Notes: generated from the sequence alone by a model not told the origin. DNA of 64,000 bases from an uncultured Oscillospiraceae bacterium (GCA_934513685.1 CAKSWY010000010.1:1-64000); one strand, 5' to 3'; shown: positions 24,781 through 34,505, numbered from the stretch's first letter. Program-made: numbers and translations.

Positions 24781-24826
24781 AAACGCGCGGCGTTTCCTTT
24801 GCAAATTGGAAACGCCGCGCGTTTTT
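24781..24826. terminator. Bidirectional terminator
   Basis: A perfect 17-bp inverted repeat (24781-24797 and 24808-24824) flanked by A and T runs separates the GNAT gene from convergent galE. Confidence 0.85.
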
Positions 24827-24887
24827 ATACGTTTTGTATTCTGCTTTGTCGAATTCCGGAAGCCCTCGCCTGGGGCAGACCTGCTTC

Positions 24888-25907
24888 TCAGCCCTTGTAG
24901 CCGTCCGGGTTCTTCTTCTGCCAGTTCCAGCTGTCGGCGCACATCTCGTCGATGCCGTACTCAGCCACCCAGCCCAGCTCCCGCTTGGCCTTGGAGGGGT
25001 CGGCCCAGCACTCGGCAATGTCGCCAGGGCGGCGGGGGTCGATCACATAGGGCAGCTCACGGCCGCAGGCCTTGCTGAAGGCGTGGATCACGTCCAGCAC
25101 GCTGTAGCCCTTGCCGGTGCCCAGGTTGCAGATGAACAGGCCGGGCTTCTCCGCCAGCTTCTTGATGGCCGCCACATGGCCGCGGGCCAGGTCCACCACA
25201 TGGATGTAATCCCGCACGCCGGTGCCGTCGGGGGTGGGGTAATCGTTGCCGTACACGTGCACCTTTTCCAGCTTGCCCACGGCCACCTTGGCAATGTAGG
25301 GCACCAGGTTGTTGGGAATGCCGTTGGGGTCCTCGCCGATCAGGCCGCTCTTGTGGGCGCCGATGGGGTTGAAGTACCGCAGCAGCGCCACGTTCAGCTC
25401 GGGGTCCGCCTTGCAGCAGTCGGTCAGGATCTGCTCGTTCATCACCTTGGTGGCGCCATAGGGGTTGGTGGCACCGCCCACGGGGAAGTTCTCGTTGATG
25501 GGCACGCTGGCGGGGTCGCCGTACACGGTGGCGGAGGAGGAGAACACAAAGTTGTGCACCCCATGCTTGCGCATGGCCGCCAGCAGCACCAGCGTGCTGG
25601 TCAGGTTGTCGGTGTAGTACTCCAGGGGCTTGGCAACGCTCTCGCCCACTGCCTTATAGGCGGCAAAGTGGATGACCGAGTCGATGTCCGGGTTTTCGGC
25701 AAACACCTTCTCCACATCCTCGACCTTGGTCATATCCGCCTCATAAAAGCGGAAATCCTTGCCGGAAATCTGCTTGACCCGCTCCACAGCCTTGGGGCAG
25801 GAATTGTAGAAGTTATCCGCCACCACAATGTCATAACCCGCTGCCAGCAGCTCCACACAGGTGTGGCTGCCGATGTAACCGGCGCCGCCGCTTACCAGAA
25901 TTGCCAT
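24888..25907 (-). CDS. galE: UDP-glucose 4-epimerase
   Basis: A 339-aa short-chain dehydrogenase-type enzyme interconverting UDP-galactose and UDP-glucose. GGAGYIGSH binds NAD, FSSSATVYG contains the Ser, and NPYGATK the catalytic Tyr-Lys. ATG at 25907 follows an AAAGAGAGG site. It stands alone, with an AraC regulator gene upstream on the same strand-side region. Confidence 0.94.
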   Translation of the reverse strand: MAILVSGGAGYIGSHTCVELLAAGYDIVVADNFYNSCPKAVERVKQISGKDFRFYEADMTKVEDVEKVFAENPDIDSVIHFAAYKAVGESVAKPLEYYTDNLTSTLVLLAAMRKHGVHNFVFSSSATVYGDPASVPINENFPVGGATNPYGATKVMNEQILTDCCKADPELNVALLRYFNPIGAHKSGLIGEDPNGIPNNLVPYIAKVAVGKLEKVHVYGNDYPTPDGTGVRDYIHVVDLARGHVAAIKKLAEKPGLFICNLGTGKGYSVLDVIHAFSKACGRELPYVIDPRRPGDIAECWADPSKAKRELGWVAEYGIDEMCADSWNWQKKNPDGYKG

Positions 25908-26107
25908 AAAAACCCTCTCTTTCCGTTGGGCGGCACGATCCGCCCGCTTCTTATGCGCAGTGCCCGTCGGGCACCCGCCTTGCTGTTTTTGGCCCTGCAG
26001 CCCCGCCAAAGGGCAGCACGCCGCAAAAAAGCCCGTACCTACACACAGGTTTCAAAGATGGACAAAACGCTCTTATTTTTCAGCGTTCTGTGCCCTCTTC
26101 GTCTCTC

Positions 26108-26135
26108 ATTTTAGCTTGATACAGCCTCTATTCAA
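26108..26135 (-). promoter_or_regulatory. Possible galE promoter
   Basis: TTGAAT, 16 bp, TAAAAT on the minus strand in the AT-rich gap before galE; leader about 200 nt. Confidence 0.5.
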
Positions 26136-26169
26136 ATAGAAGATTTCTGCTTGCACATGAAAGATTCTC

Positions 26170-27075
26170 TCACACGTTTTCACCCCGGCCCCGGCGCGAA
26201 AGCATTTTCACCGAGGTAGCGTACTCGCTGGGGGTCATCTTGGTCACCTTTTTGAAGTGACGCGAGAAGTAGTGAATGGAGGTGTAGCCCAGCATCCGGG
26301 CGATCTCGGTAAAGTTGTGCCCGCCTTCCCGGATCAGCTCCTTGGCGCGCTGAATTTTCAGGTTGCCGAAGTACTCCATCGCACCGCCGCCGGTTTTTTC
26401 CCGGAATACCTTCTGCAGGTAGCTACGGCCCACCAGATTGTCCCGGCAGATGTCGCTGAGGGTCAGCCGACGGGTCACGTTGCTCTCCAGATAGGTCTGC
26501 ACCCGGTCCCAGAAGTCATTCTGGCTGCGCTCCCGGATCAGGCTGGTGGGGTGGGGCGTTTTGCCCTGGGTGCCCCGGCGGATCATGCCCAGCAGCAGCT
26601 CCTCCAGCGCCAGGCCGATGAGCTGCTCCGCCCCGAAGGGGGCGTTCTCCCGCCGCTCCAGCTGCTGCACCAGCAGATCGTCCAGCGGGGTGCTGAAGGC
26701 CTCACCCGCCTGCCGCACAATGGAAGCGATCAGGTCACGCTCCTCGTCGCCCGCACCGGCAATGCGCCCCTCAAAAAAGGACATGGCGGGGCACTCGCAG
26801 TAAAAGCTCACCACCACCACGCTGGGCGGGCGGGTGCCGGTAGCCCGCAGGCTGTGGAATTCGTTGGGCGCATGAAAGATCATCTGCCCCTTTTTCACCA
26901 GATGCTCTTTGTCACCGGCGATGGCAATGATCTCGCCCTTGTCCACATATACAAATTCCCAGAAATTGTGGCTTTCGCCCGTAAAGGAGAAATCCGGCCC
27001 ATACTCAAAGTAATGCACTGAAACGATCCGCTCGATCTGGATCGGGCGGCGCAGGGAAATTGCCGTATATTCCAT
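26170..27075 (-). CDS. AraC-family transcriptional regulator
   Basis: A 301-aa regulator with an N-terminal cupin-like sensing domain (FSFTGESHNFWEFVYVDKG, GQMIFHAPNEFHS) and two C-terminal helix-turn-helix motifs (LTLSDICRDNLVGRSYLQKVF and FTEIARMLGYTSIHYFSRHFKK). The architecture fits sugar-responsive regulators. A TATAAT -10 preceded by CGG is seen at 27134-27139. galE downstream is a possible but unproven target. Confidence 0.85.
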   Translation of the reverse strand: MEYTAISLRRPIQIERIVSVHYFEYGPDFSFTGESHNFWEFVYVDKGEIIAIAGDKEHLVKKGQMIFHAPNEFHSLRATGTRPPSVVVVSFYCECPAMSFFEGRIAGAGDEERDLIASIVRQAGEAFSTPLDDLLVQQLERRENAPFGAEQLIGLALEELLLGMIRRGTQGKTPHPTSLIRERSQNDFWDRVQTYLESNVTRRLTLSDICRDNLVGRSYLQKVFREKTGGGAMEYFGNLKIQRAKELIREGGHNFTEIARMLGYTSIHYFSRHFKKVTKMTPSEYATSVKMLSRRGRGENV

Positions 27076-27352
27076 CGCTCGCTCTCCTTTTTGCACACAG
27101 ACGTACCCTCTGTTTGTGCAATTATCTCTTTTTATTATACCGTGAGAGCGCAGCCCGGCGCAACAATGAAAGCGCCGATTTTTCTCTTTGCTTTTTATGC
27201 AAATATACAGGCAAATCAGCGTAGTTTCACGCTTTTTGCGGTCGTTTTTTCGCCGGTGATTGTCATTTTCATCCACCGCCGTTCGCCGTGGGGCATCGTC
27301 AGCGCCCTGCAAAAAGTGCTTTCCAGCGCCGGTTTTTCCGGCTGGACTTTCG

Positions 27353-27991
27353 TCAGCCCAAGGTCTTTTCCAGGGCGGCCAGCAGCCGAGCCACGGCGGC
27401 CGGCTTATCGGCCGGGGCAAACAGGGCGCTCACCAGCGCCACACCGGCCACGCCGCTGCCAGCCAACCGGGGCAGGTTTTCCTCGGTGATGCCGCCGATG
27501 CCCACCACCGGCAGCGGGGTGGCGGCGCACACCCGGGCCAGCTCCCCTTCGGGCAGGTGGCTGGCGTCCGTCTTGGTGGCCGAGCCGAACACCGCGCCGC
27601 AGCCCAGATAATCCGCCCCGGCCTGATAGGCCGCCACGGCCTCGGCCACATTGTGGGCGCTGGCCCCGATGATCTTGTCCGGTCCCAGAATGGCCCGGGC
27701 CCGGGCAACGCTCATATCGTCCTGGCCCACGTGCACGCCGTCCGCGTCCACCTCTTTTGCCAGTTCCACCGCGTCGTTCAGAATCAGCGGCACGCCGTAC
27801 CGGGCGCAGATGGGCTTCAGCGCCCGGGCCATGCGGACAAACTCGGCCGGGTCCTGGTGCTTTTCCCGCAGTTGCAGGCAGGTCACACCGGCGGCCAGCA
27901 GCTCTTCCGCCACATCCTCCAGCCGTTGGCCGTTCAGCCAGTGCCGGTCGGTTACGGCGTACAGGCGCAATTGCTTTGCGGTAATGTTCAT
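27353..27991 (-). CDS. thiE: Thiamine-phosphate synthase
   Basis: A 212-aa TIM-barrel enzyme joining the pyrimidine and thiazole phosphates to thiamine phosphate. LQLREK, DGVHVGQDDM, GASAHN and the phosphate-binding PVVGIGGI are visible. The gene is solitary: no thiM, thiD or transporter neighbour and no TPP riboswitch consensus in the short leader. A TGGTATAAT -10 lies at 28034-28029. Confidence 0.92.
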   Translation of the reverse strand: MNITAKQLRLYAVTDRHWLNGQRLEDVAEELLAAGVTCLQLREKHQDPAEFVRMARALKPICARYGVPLILNDAVELAKEVDADGVHVGQDDMSVARARAILGPDKIIGASAHNVAEAVAAYQAGADYLGCGAVFGSATKTDASHLPEGELARVCAATPLPVVGIGGITEENLPRLAGSGVAGVALVSALFAPADKPAAVARLLAALEKTLG

Positions 27992-28028
27992 GGTTTCTCC
28001 CCCTCGCGTGTGTTCCTGTGTGGGGTCC

Positions 28029-28036
28029 ATTATACC
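28029..28036 (-). promoter_or_regulatory. Extended -10 of thiE
   Basis: TGGTATAAT on the minus strand gives a leader of only about 30 nt; no convincing -35 was assigned. Confidence 0.55.
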
Positions 28037-28255
28037 ACGAAACCGCCCCGATGCCCACCTTCCACTCGCACAAAGCGCCCGGGCTGCCCTTCTGCCGGTT
28101 GGCAGGGGCGCCGCGGGCGCCGTTATCGTTTCGCGTTTGTGCCGATTCTCCCATTGCAGGATTCCATCGGGCGGCCGAGCCTCGAGGGCCGGGCCGTTTG
28201 CCTTCCGGCGGCGGGTTATGCCGTCGGCCGCTCACTGCCTCTATGGCGGGGCGGC

Positions 28256-29185
28256 TCAGTCCAGGCAGTCCGCATAGGCGAAGCTGATGCCGGTCACCGA
28301 CCGGTCCAGCGGCTCCAGCGCATAGCCCTTCTCCCGCAGGCCGTCGATCAGCCTGGGCAGGGCCTCCAGCGTGGTTTTGCAGTGGTAGGAGTCGTGCATC
28401 AGCACAATGCCGCGGCTTCGGCCCTCGGCCCGGGTGAGAATGCCGTCGCAGATGGCCGCCGCGGTGGGGCTGCGCTTGGCGGCATCCTCTGCCGAAAGGC
28501 TCCAGTCAAAAAAGCGGAAGCCTCGGCGCACCATCTCCGCAATGATCTCCTGATACACGCCCATGTTGTAGCTGTTGATGCTGCCGCCCGGGAAGCGGAA
28601 CACCGAGGGCTTTCCCCCGGTCTCCTCCTTCAGCAGGGTGAACAGCTGGTAGTAATCGTCCAGGAAACTCTCCACCGACTGGTAGATTTTTTTGTAATCG
28701 TGGCTGTAACTGTGCATTCCCAAGGTGTGCCCCGCCGCCACGATCTGGCGATAGCGCTCTTTGGAGGTCTCATCGGTTTTTCCCACCACAAAGAAGGTGG
28801 CCTTCACGTCCTTCTCTTCCAGCACCTGCAGAAACTCCGGCGTCAGGTCCGAAGGGCCGTCGTCAAAGGTCAGGTACATGGTGTTTTCCCGGTTCTCCAG
28901 CGCGGGCGCCGGGCCTTCCACATAAAAGTCCGGGTACAGCTGCTGGTAGCTCAGCGGGTCATCCACCTCGCCGCTCATCTCATCGGTGCTGTAACGCGCC
29001 TGGGCGGTGTCCCCCTCCTGCAGCAGGCGCAGCTGCTCCTTTACGTCCCGGCCGGAGCGATACAGGCAGACGGCCGCCACCATGGGGATGGCGATCAGCA
29101 CGATGACCAGCAGCAGAAGCAGGTTCTTGAAGAAGCGCACGCTGCCGATGTAGGGTTCCTTTTCTGTGGTATGCTGCTCCGGCAT
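28256..29185 (-). CDS. Membrane-anchored polysaccharide deacetylase
   Basis: A 309-aa protein with a short cytoplasmic N-terminus, one membrane helix (about 20-42), a linker, and a NodB-type CE4 domain. Motif 1 is TFDDGPS, motif 2 HSYSH (metal ligands), motif 3 RFPGG, motif 4 DWSL and motif 5 LMHD. All catalytic residues are present. Likely removes acetyl groups from peptidoglycan or a surface polymer outside the cell. Confidence 0.85.
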   Translation of the reverse strand: MPEQHTTEKEPYIGSVRFFKNLLLLLVIVLIAIPMVAAVCLYRSGRDVKEQLRLLQEGDTAQARYSTDEMSGEVDDPLSYQQLYPDFYVEGPAPALENRENTMYLTFDDGPSDLTPEFLQVLEEKDVKATFFVVGKTDETSKERYRQIVAAGHTLGMHSYSHDYKKIYQSVESFLDDYYQLFTLLKEETGGKPSVFRFPGGSINSYNMGVYQEIIAEMVRRGFRFFDWSLSAEDAAKRSPTAAAICDGILTRAEGRSRGIVLMHDSYHCKTTLEALPRLIDGLREKGYALEPLDRSVTGISFAYADCLD

Positions 29186-29403
29186 GAGCGTTTCCTCCTT
29201 CTCCCGCTGCTTTTTGCAGCGATTTATAAATGTTATAGTACACTATCGCTAAACGCCCATTTCAAGATAAAACTCACGTTTCTTTTGCATTCTATGGCTT
29301 TTTTCACAATTTCAGAACCGCAGGATCTTTTTGATTTTCTCGATGCAATGCGCATTTCAATATTTTTCGTCATTCAGGCCGCCTGACCGCGGATTTTGGG
29401 CAC

Positions 29404-29440
29404 AAAAAAGAGAGCCGGGTGCAAAAGCACTCGGCTCTCT
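29404..29440 (-). terminator. Terminator after rplL
   Basis: AGAGAGCCGAGTGC and GCACCCGGCTCTCT pair (one G-T/A-C imperfection) around TTTT; six T follow on the minus strand. Confidence 0.85.
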
Positions 29441-29479
29441 TCAAAAGCATGCTGTAAAGCAGGGTTTTGTAAGAAAGAC

Positions 29480-29854
29480 TTACTTAACCTCAACCTCGGC
29501 GCCAGCGGCCTCCAGCTTCTTCTGGATCTCCTCAGCGTCAGCCTTGGAAATCTTCTCCTTGATGGTCTTGGGAGCGCCGTCGACCATCTCCTTGGCCTCC
29601 TTCAGGCCCAGACCGGTGATCTCCTTGACAGCCTTGATGACGCCCATCTTGGAAGCGCCAGCGCTCTTCAGGATAACGTCGAACTCGGTCTTCTCTTCCT
29701 CAGCAGCAGCGCCAGCGCCAGCAGCGGCGGGAGCAGCAGCGGCAACAGCGGAAACGCCGAACTCTTCGCAGTAGGTGTCGATCAGTTCCTTCAGCTCCAG
29801 GATGGACAGCTCTTTGATGGAATCGATGATAGCAGTGATCTTCTCAGAAGCCAT
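29480..29854 (-). CDS. rplL: Ribosomal protein L7/L12
   Basis: A 124-aa stalk protein: N-terminal dimerisation domain (SILELKELIDTYCEEFG), Ala-rich hinge (about 39-52) and globular C-terminal domain with KEITGLGLKEAKEMVDG that recruits translation factors. It follows rplJ. A strong terminator comes next, and the usual rpoB does not follow. Confidence 0.96.
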   Translation of the reverse strand: MASEKITAIIDSIKELSILELKELIDTYCEEFGVSAVAAAAPAAAGAGAAAEEEKTEFDVILKSAGASKMGVIKAVKEITGLGLKEAKEMVDGAPKTIKEKISKADAEEIQKKLEAAGAEVEVK

Positions 29855-29930
29855 GGTAAATACCCTCCAATGTCGGTAAAATTTTTAAATTGTTGTTGTG
29901 GCGGCTCAGGCCGCCGGGAAAAGTCTGTGC

Positions 29931-30443
29931 TTAGGCAGCGGGCTCTTCCTGCTTGTCCACATAAGCCTGCATAGCAACAGCCAGGCCGCTGAGGGTGCCG
30001 GTAAGGGCGCCAGCGAACATGGACAGCATGCCTTCCAGACCGGGCAGCTTGGCAATGGCCTTGATCTCGTCGGCGTTCATCACGTCGCCGTTCACAGTAC
30101 CGGCCTTCAGGGCGAACTGCTTGCTCTTATCCTGCTCCGCGTAGGTGTTCAGGATACGGGCGGCGGCGATGGGATCTTCCTTAGAGATGGCGATGGCGGT
30201 ATCGCCCTTGAAGGACTCGCTCAGGGCCTCCAGAGAGGTACCCTTCACAGCCAGGCTCAGCATGGTGTTCTTCACCACGGCGTATTCCACGCCGGCTTCA
30301 CGCAGCTCCTTGCGAAGCTTGGTGTCGTTGGCCACGTTGATGCCCTTGTAGCTGACGACAACCACGCTGGCGGCGCCGTCCATCTTCTCCTTCAGAGCAG
30401 CCACGAAGGCCTGCTTCTCACTCAGAATCTTTGCACTGGGCAT
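29931..30443 (-). CDS. rplJ: Ribosomal protein L10
   Basis: A 170-aa protein forming the base of the ribosomal stalk and binding L7/L12 dimers through its C-terminal helix. The N-terminal VVSYKGINVANDTKLRKELR region binds 23S rRNA. Preceded by an L10 leader RNA and its own promoter, allowing autoregulation by L10(L12)4. Confidence 0.95.
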   Translation of the reverse strand: MPSAKILSEKQAFVAALKEKMDGAASVVVVSYKGINVANDTKLRKELREAGVEYAVVKNTMLSLAVKGTSLEALSESFKGDTAIAISKEDPIAAARILNTYAEQDKSKQFALKAGTVNGDVMNADEIKAIAKLPGLEGMLSMFAGALTGTLSGLAVAMQAYVDKQEEPAA

Positions 30444-30486
30444 TTGGTTTCACCTCGTTTCAACATTGCGTTGCCCCATTTGGCGG

Positions 30487-30625
30487 CGCAAAAAAGCCTC
30501 CTTCCCGCGCAGCGAGAAAGGAGGCTTCTGAAAACCTTTGAAAGGCTTGATTCACAAAGCGCACGTTTCTCGGCAGGCAGGACTAACGTCCTTTACGCTC
30601 GGGGCACCTGCTGTCTCAAAAACAG
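30487..30625 (-). ncRNA. Ribosomal protein L10 leader RNA with terminator
   Basis: The region between the rplJ promoter and start contains the L10-binding-type element (GACAGCAGGTG, TTAGTCCTGCCTGCCGAG) followed by a long stem, AAGCCTCCTTTCTCG with its complement, and six T (30491-30526). This is the layout of the Firmicute L10 leader that binds L10(L12)4 to control rplJL. Confidence 0.8.
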
Positions 30626-30632
30626 CAAATAT

Positions 30633-30661
30633 ATTTTACCGCAAACGTGCGGCTTTGTCAA
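30633..30661 (-). promoter_or_regulatory. rplJL promoter
   Basis: TTGACA, 17 bp, TAAAAT on the minus strand, just after the rplA stop. Confidence 0.82.
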
Positions 30662-30674
30662 GAACTTTTTTCGC

Positions 30675-31370
<696 letters not shown>

Positions 31371-31430
31371 TCCTTTATCCTCCTGTTGTGGTTAAATCGG
31401 ATTGTGTTCCTCCCACGATGAAGCCGTAAC

Positions 31431-31856
31431 TCAGTCGGCCACGGTCACGCCCATGCTGCGGCAGGTACCCGCGATCATGCTGACGGCGGTTTCCAGGCTG
31501 CCGGCGTTCAGGTCGGCCATCTTGGTCTTGGCGATCTCTTCCAGCTGAGCGCGGGTGATGGTGGCCACCTTGGTCTTGTTGGGCACGCCGGAACCGCTCT
31601 CGATGCCGCAGGCCTTCTTGATCAGCACAGGGGCCGGAGGAGTCTTGGTGATGAAGGTAAAGGAGTGGTCAGCATACACAGTGATGACCACGGGAATGAT
31701 ATAGCCCATATCCTTCTGGGTACGCTCGTTGAAAGCCTTGGTGAACTGCATGATGTTCACGCCATGCTGGCCCAGAGCGGGGCCCACAGGGGGAGCCGGA
31801 GTCGCCTTGCCGGCGGGGATCTGAAGCTTAATATAGCCAGTTACTTTTTGCGCCAT
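31431..31856 (-). CDS. rplK: Ribosomal protein L11
   Basis: A 141-aa protein of the GTPase-associated centre. GYIKLQIPAGKATPAPPVGP and GQHGVNIMQF at the N-terminus and the C-terminal rRNA-binding half are complete. ATG at 31856 has GGAGG upstream. A U-rich hairpin lies between nusG and this gene. Confidence 0.96.
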   Translation of the reverse strand: MAQKVTGYIKLQIPAGKATPAPPVGPALGQHGVNIMQFTKAFNERTQKDMGYIIPVVITVYADHSFTFITKTPPAPVLIKKACGIESGSGVPNKTKVATITRAQLEEIAKTKMADLNAGSLETAVSMIAGTCRSMGVTVAD

Positions 31857-31938
31857 TTTAATGCACCTCCAAAATTTGTGGTAAGTTAGCGGCCCGCGGC
31901 GCGGGCCTCCCACGGGCTGGGCGGCTGCTCAGCCCTAT

Positions 31939-31959
31939 AAAAACCGCCCTGCGGTTTTT
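31939..31959 (-). terminator. Hairpin between nusG and rplK
   Basis: AAAAACCGC pairs with GCGGTTTTT around a 3-nt loop, ending in U-rich sequence on the minus strand. It could attenuate transcription into rplK-rplA. Confidence 0.5.
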
Positions 31960-31984
31960 ACCGGATGTTTGCTTGCGAAAGGGG

Positions 31985-32527
31985 TCAAACCGGCTTGACC
32001 TGATCCAGGTCCAGCTCGGCGGGGGTCTGACGGCCGGCGAAGGAGATGAGCACCTTCACCTTCTTGGCGGCCAGATCGATGCTGGCCACCTGGCCAGCAA
32101 AACCCTTCATCACACCGGCCAGCAGCTCTACGCTGTCGCCTTCCTTGTAATCCAGGGTCAGCTCGGCGGATTCCACCGGTGCTTCCACACCCAGCTTGTC
32201 CACCTCTTCCTGGGTCAGGGGCAGAGGATCTTCACCGGCGGGGCCCACGAACCCGGTGCAGCCGCGCACATTGCGCACCACATACCAGGTGTCGGTGGTC
32301 ATCACCATCTTCACCAGCACGTAGCCGGGGAAGATTTTGCGCTCCACCAGTTTTTCCTTGCCGTCCTTGATCTCGGGCACCATTTCGGTGGGCACCTTGA
32401 CCTCCTGGATCAGATCGGTCATACGGCGGTTCTGGGCCATGGTCTCCAGGTCCTTCGCCACCTTATTCTCGTAGCCGGAATAGGTATGCACCGCATACCA
32501 GTAGGCCCGTGTCGCCTGATCTTCCAT
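31985..32527 (-). CDS. nusG: Transcription antitermination factor NusG
   Basis: A 180-aa protein with the NGN domain (WYAVHTYSGYENKVAKDLE; FPGYVLVKM; VRNVRGCTGFVG) and a C-terminal KOW domain (VELLAGVMKGFAGQVASID). It binds RNA polymerase and links it to ribosomes. GGAGGGT precedes the ATG. Downstream of secE as usual. Confidence 0.95.
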   Translation of the reverse strand: MEDQATRAYWYAVHTYSGYENKVAKDLETMAQNRRMTDLIQEVKVPTEMVPEIKDGKEKLVERKIFPGYVLVKMVMTTDTWYVVRNVRGCTGFVGPAGEDPLPLTQEEVDKLGVEAPVESAELTLDYKEGDSVELLAGVMKGFAGQVASIDLAAKKVKVLISFAGRQTPAELDLDQVKPV

Positions 32528-32558
32528 CTTGTTACCCTCCGTTATCGGTCCAGGGCGC

Positions 32559-32795
32559 TTATGCGCCCGCGGTCAGCAGCAGATCCATGCCCAGGCCGAA
32601 CACAAAGTCCAGCAGCAGAACGACCAGCGCGCTGATGAGCACCACAACGCACACCACGATGGTGTTGTTGATGATCTGCTTGCGGCTGGGCCAGACGACC
32701 TTTTTCATTTCGCTGCGGGTATCGCGGAAATACTTCGCGATGCCGCTGAAGAAGGCCTTGATCTTACCGGGCTTTTTACCAGTTTTCTCAGCCAT
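32559..32795 (-). CDS. secE: Preprotein translocase subunit SecE
   Basis: A 78-aa protein: amphipathic helix with YFRDTRSEMKKVVWPSRKQ followed by a single membrane helix. Clamps SecY in the translocation channel. Lies between rpmG and nusG. Confidence 0.92.
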   Translation of the reverse strand: MAEKTGKKPGKIKAFFSGIAKYFRDTRSEMKKVVWPSRKQIINNTIVVCVVVLISALVVLLLDFVFGLGMDLLLTAGA

Positions 32796-32810
32796 TGCGT
32801 CTGCCCTTCC

Positions 32811-32960
32811 TTACTTCGTCTCGCGATGAACGGTATGCTTCTTGCAGAAACGGCAATACTTCTTCATCTCCAGCCGGTCGGGGCTGTTCTTCTTGTTCTT
32901 CATGGTGTTGTAGTTGCGCTGTTTGCACTCCGTGCAGGCAAGGGTGATCTTCACTCTCAT
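32811..32960 (-). CDS. rpmG: Ribosomal protein L33
   Basis: A 49-aa protein, MRVKITLACTECKQRNYNT onwards, with two cysteine pairs (CTEC and CRFC) forming the zinc ribbon of the Zn-containing L33 type. Its stop lies 15 bases before the secE ATG, and it opens the rpmG-secE-nusG-rplKA operon. Confidence 0.95.
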   Translation of the reverse strand: MRVKITLACTECKQRNYNTMKNKKNSPDRLEMKKYCRFCKKHTVHRETK

Positions 32961-33063
32961 TCTTCGGCACCTCCATTTTAACGGTTATTTAGCCTCCCTC
33001 GGAGTTGCGGGCCGTGCCCGGGAAGTGGGCACAAAAAATAAACCCCGCAAAAGAGGTGTTATC

Positions 33064-33092
33064 ATATTACCACACCGCATTCGCGCCGTCAA
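33064..33092 (-). promoter_or_regulatory. Promoter of the rpmG-secE-nusG operon
   Basis: TTGACG, 17 bp, TAATAT on the minus strand. Confidence 0.75.
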
Positions 33093-33313
33093 GTAAAATC
33101 GCGATTTTTCTCCGGGAATTTTCGCGTAGATGGGCCGGCTTTGCGTGGTGCGGCCATTGGCTTCCCCGCGAGGGGAAGGCTTTGCCTTTCCGCGATGGTT
33201 CCGCTTTCCACCGCGGCCCTTGGCTTTGCCCCCGCAAAGTTCTCGCACATCCCTTATACACATTATATAGAAAACCGCCGTTCTCTCCCGCAAAATTCCC
33301 ACCGCCCTGCCGA
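33093..33313. other. Unassigned structured intergenic region
   Basis: No gene is visible. It holds CTTCCCC-GCGA-GGGGAAG (7-bp stem, GNRA-type loop, about 33162-33179), three GGCTTTGC-type repeats and a CCGCG/CGCGG stem nearby, and ATTATATAG that could be a -10 on either strand (33261-33270). Could encode a small RNA or be decayed sequence. Confidence 0.3.
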
Positions 33314-33342
33314 TGGAAATTCAATTCTTTTTGTGCTATCAT
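33314..33342 (+). promoter_or_regulatory. Promoter of the ddl-murI operon
   Basis: TGGAAA, 17 bp, TATCAT with TGC before the -10. Confidence 0.6.
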
Positions 33343-33422
33343 AGGAATACTTATAGGCAAACGGCGCGGCGGCGGGAAAAATCGGCCCCGCGCCCTGCCC
33401 ACAGAGAGGGTTGTGAACAACA

Positions 33423-34505
33423 ATGGAACATCAATTGAAGGTCGCCGTGTTTTTCGGCGGCGTTTCCAGCGAGCACGAGGTCAGCTGCGTCAGCGCCTCC
33501 ACCGTGCGAAGCGGATTAGAGCAGGCCGGCTGCCAGGTGACGGCAGTGGGCATCACCAAACAGGGCGACTGGTACTACTTCCCCGGCAGCGCCGAGGCCA
33601 TGGCCGACGGCAGCTGGGAGCAGGACCCCGCCTGCGTGCCTTGTGTGCTGAGCACCAGCCGCAGCAAGAAGGGCCTGTGGCTGCTGGGTGAAACGCCCCG
33701 CTTCATCCCCCTGGACGCGGCGGTGCCCGCCATGCACGGCCGCAACGGCGAGGACGGCACCATTCAGGGCCTGTTTGAGCTGGCCGGGCTGCCCTATGTG
33801 GGCTGCGGCGTGCTCTCCAGCGCCGTGTGCATGGACAAAGCCGTGGCCAACACCCTGCTGGACGCCGCCGGCGTGCCCCGCTGTGAGTGGACCTGGGCCA
33901 GCCGCCGGGAGTGCCGGGCGGACCCCGCTGCCCTGGCCGACCGGGTGAGCGGCAAGCTGGGCTGGCCTGTGTTTGTCAAGCCCGCCAACGCCGGTTCCAG
34001 CGTGGGCATCAGCAAGGCCGCCAACAAGGAAGAGCTGATCCGCGCCATGGAGGTCGCCCTGCACGAGGACGACAAGGTGGTGTTTGAGCGCTTTGTGGAA
34101 GGCCAGGAAGTGGAGTGCGCCGTTCTGGGCAACGACGAGCTGCTGAGCACCCAGCCCGGCGAGATTCTGGCCGGTGCCGAGTTCTACACCTACGACGACA
34201 AATACAAGAACGGCGTGAGCCGCACCCTCATTCCCGCCAATCTGAGCCAGGAGAAGCTGGAAGAGGTGCGCCGCAACGCCGAGGCCGCTTACCGCGCGCT
34301 GGGCTGCCAGGGCCTGTCCCGCTGCGACTTCTTTGTGGAGAAGGGCACCGGCAAGGTGCTGTGCAACGAGCTGAACACCCTGCCCGGCTTCACCGCCATC
34401 AGTATGTATCCCAAGCTGATGGAGTCGGCGGGCCTGGATCTGCCCACCCTCTGCCTGCGTCTGGTAAAGCTGGCCATGGAGCGAAAGGGGCCTTACCATG
34501 GATAA
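33423..34505 (+). CDS. ddl: D-alanine--D-alanine ligase
   Basis: A 360-aa ATP-grasp enzyme making the D-Ala-D-Ala dipeptide for peptidoglycan. EHEVSCVSA (first substrate site), PVFVKPANAGSSVGIS (ATP grasp), FYTYDDKYKNGVS (omega loop with Tyr-Lys) and NTLPGFTAISMYPKL (metal and ligand end) are present. The KY omega-loop is the dipeptide-ligase type, not a clear D-lactate type. Its end overlaps murI by 8 bp. Confidence 0.92.
   Translation: MEHQLKVAVFFGGVSSEHEVSCVSASTVRSGLEQAGCQVTAVGITKQGDWYYFPGSAEAMADGSWEQDPACVPCVLSTSRSKKGLWLLGETPRFIPLDAAVPAMHGRNGEDGTIQGLFELAGLPYVGCGVLSSAVCMDKAVANTLLDAAGVPRCEWTWASRRECRADPAALADRVSGKLGWPVFVKPANAGSSVGISKAANKEELIRAMEVALHEDDKVVFERFVEGQEVECAVLGNDELLSTQPGEILAGAEFYTYDDKYKNGVSRTLIPANLSQEKLEEVRRNAEAAYRALGCQGLSRCDFFVEKGTGKVLCNELNTLPGFTAISMYPKLMESAGLDLPTLCLRLVKLAMERKGPYHG

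Noticed and set aside
27992..28030. TPP riboswitch before thiE
   Set aside because: The -10 leaves only about 30 nt of leader and no CUGAGA-type core is present.
34498..34505. Frameshift between ddl and murI
   Set aside because: The 8-bp overlap is a normal coupled gene junction; both products are complete.
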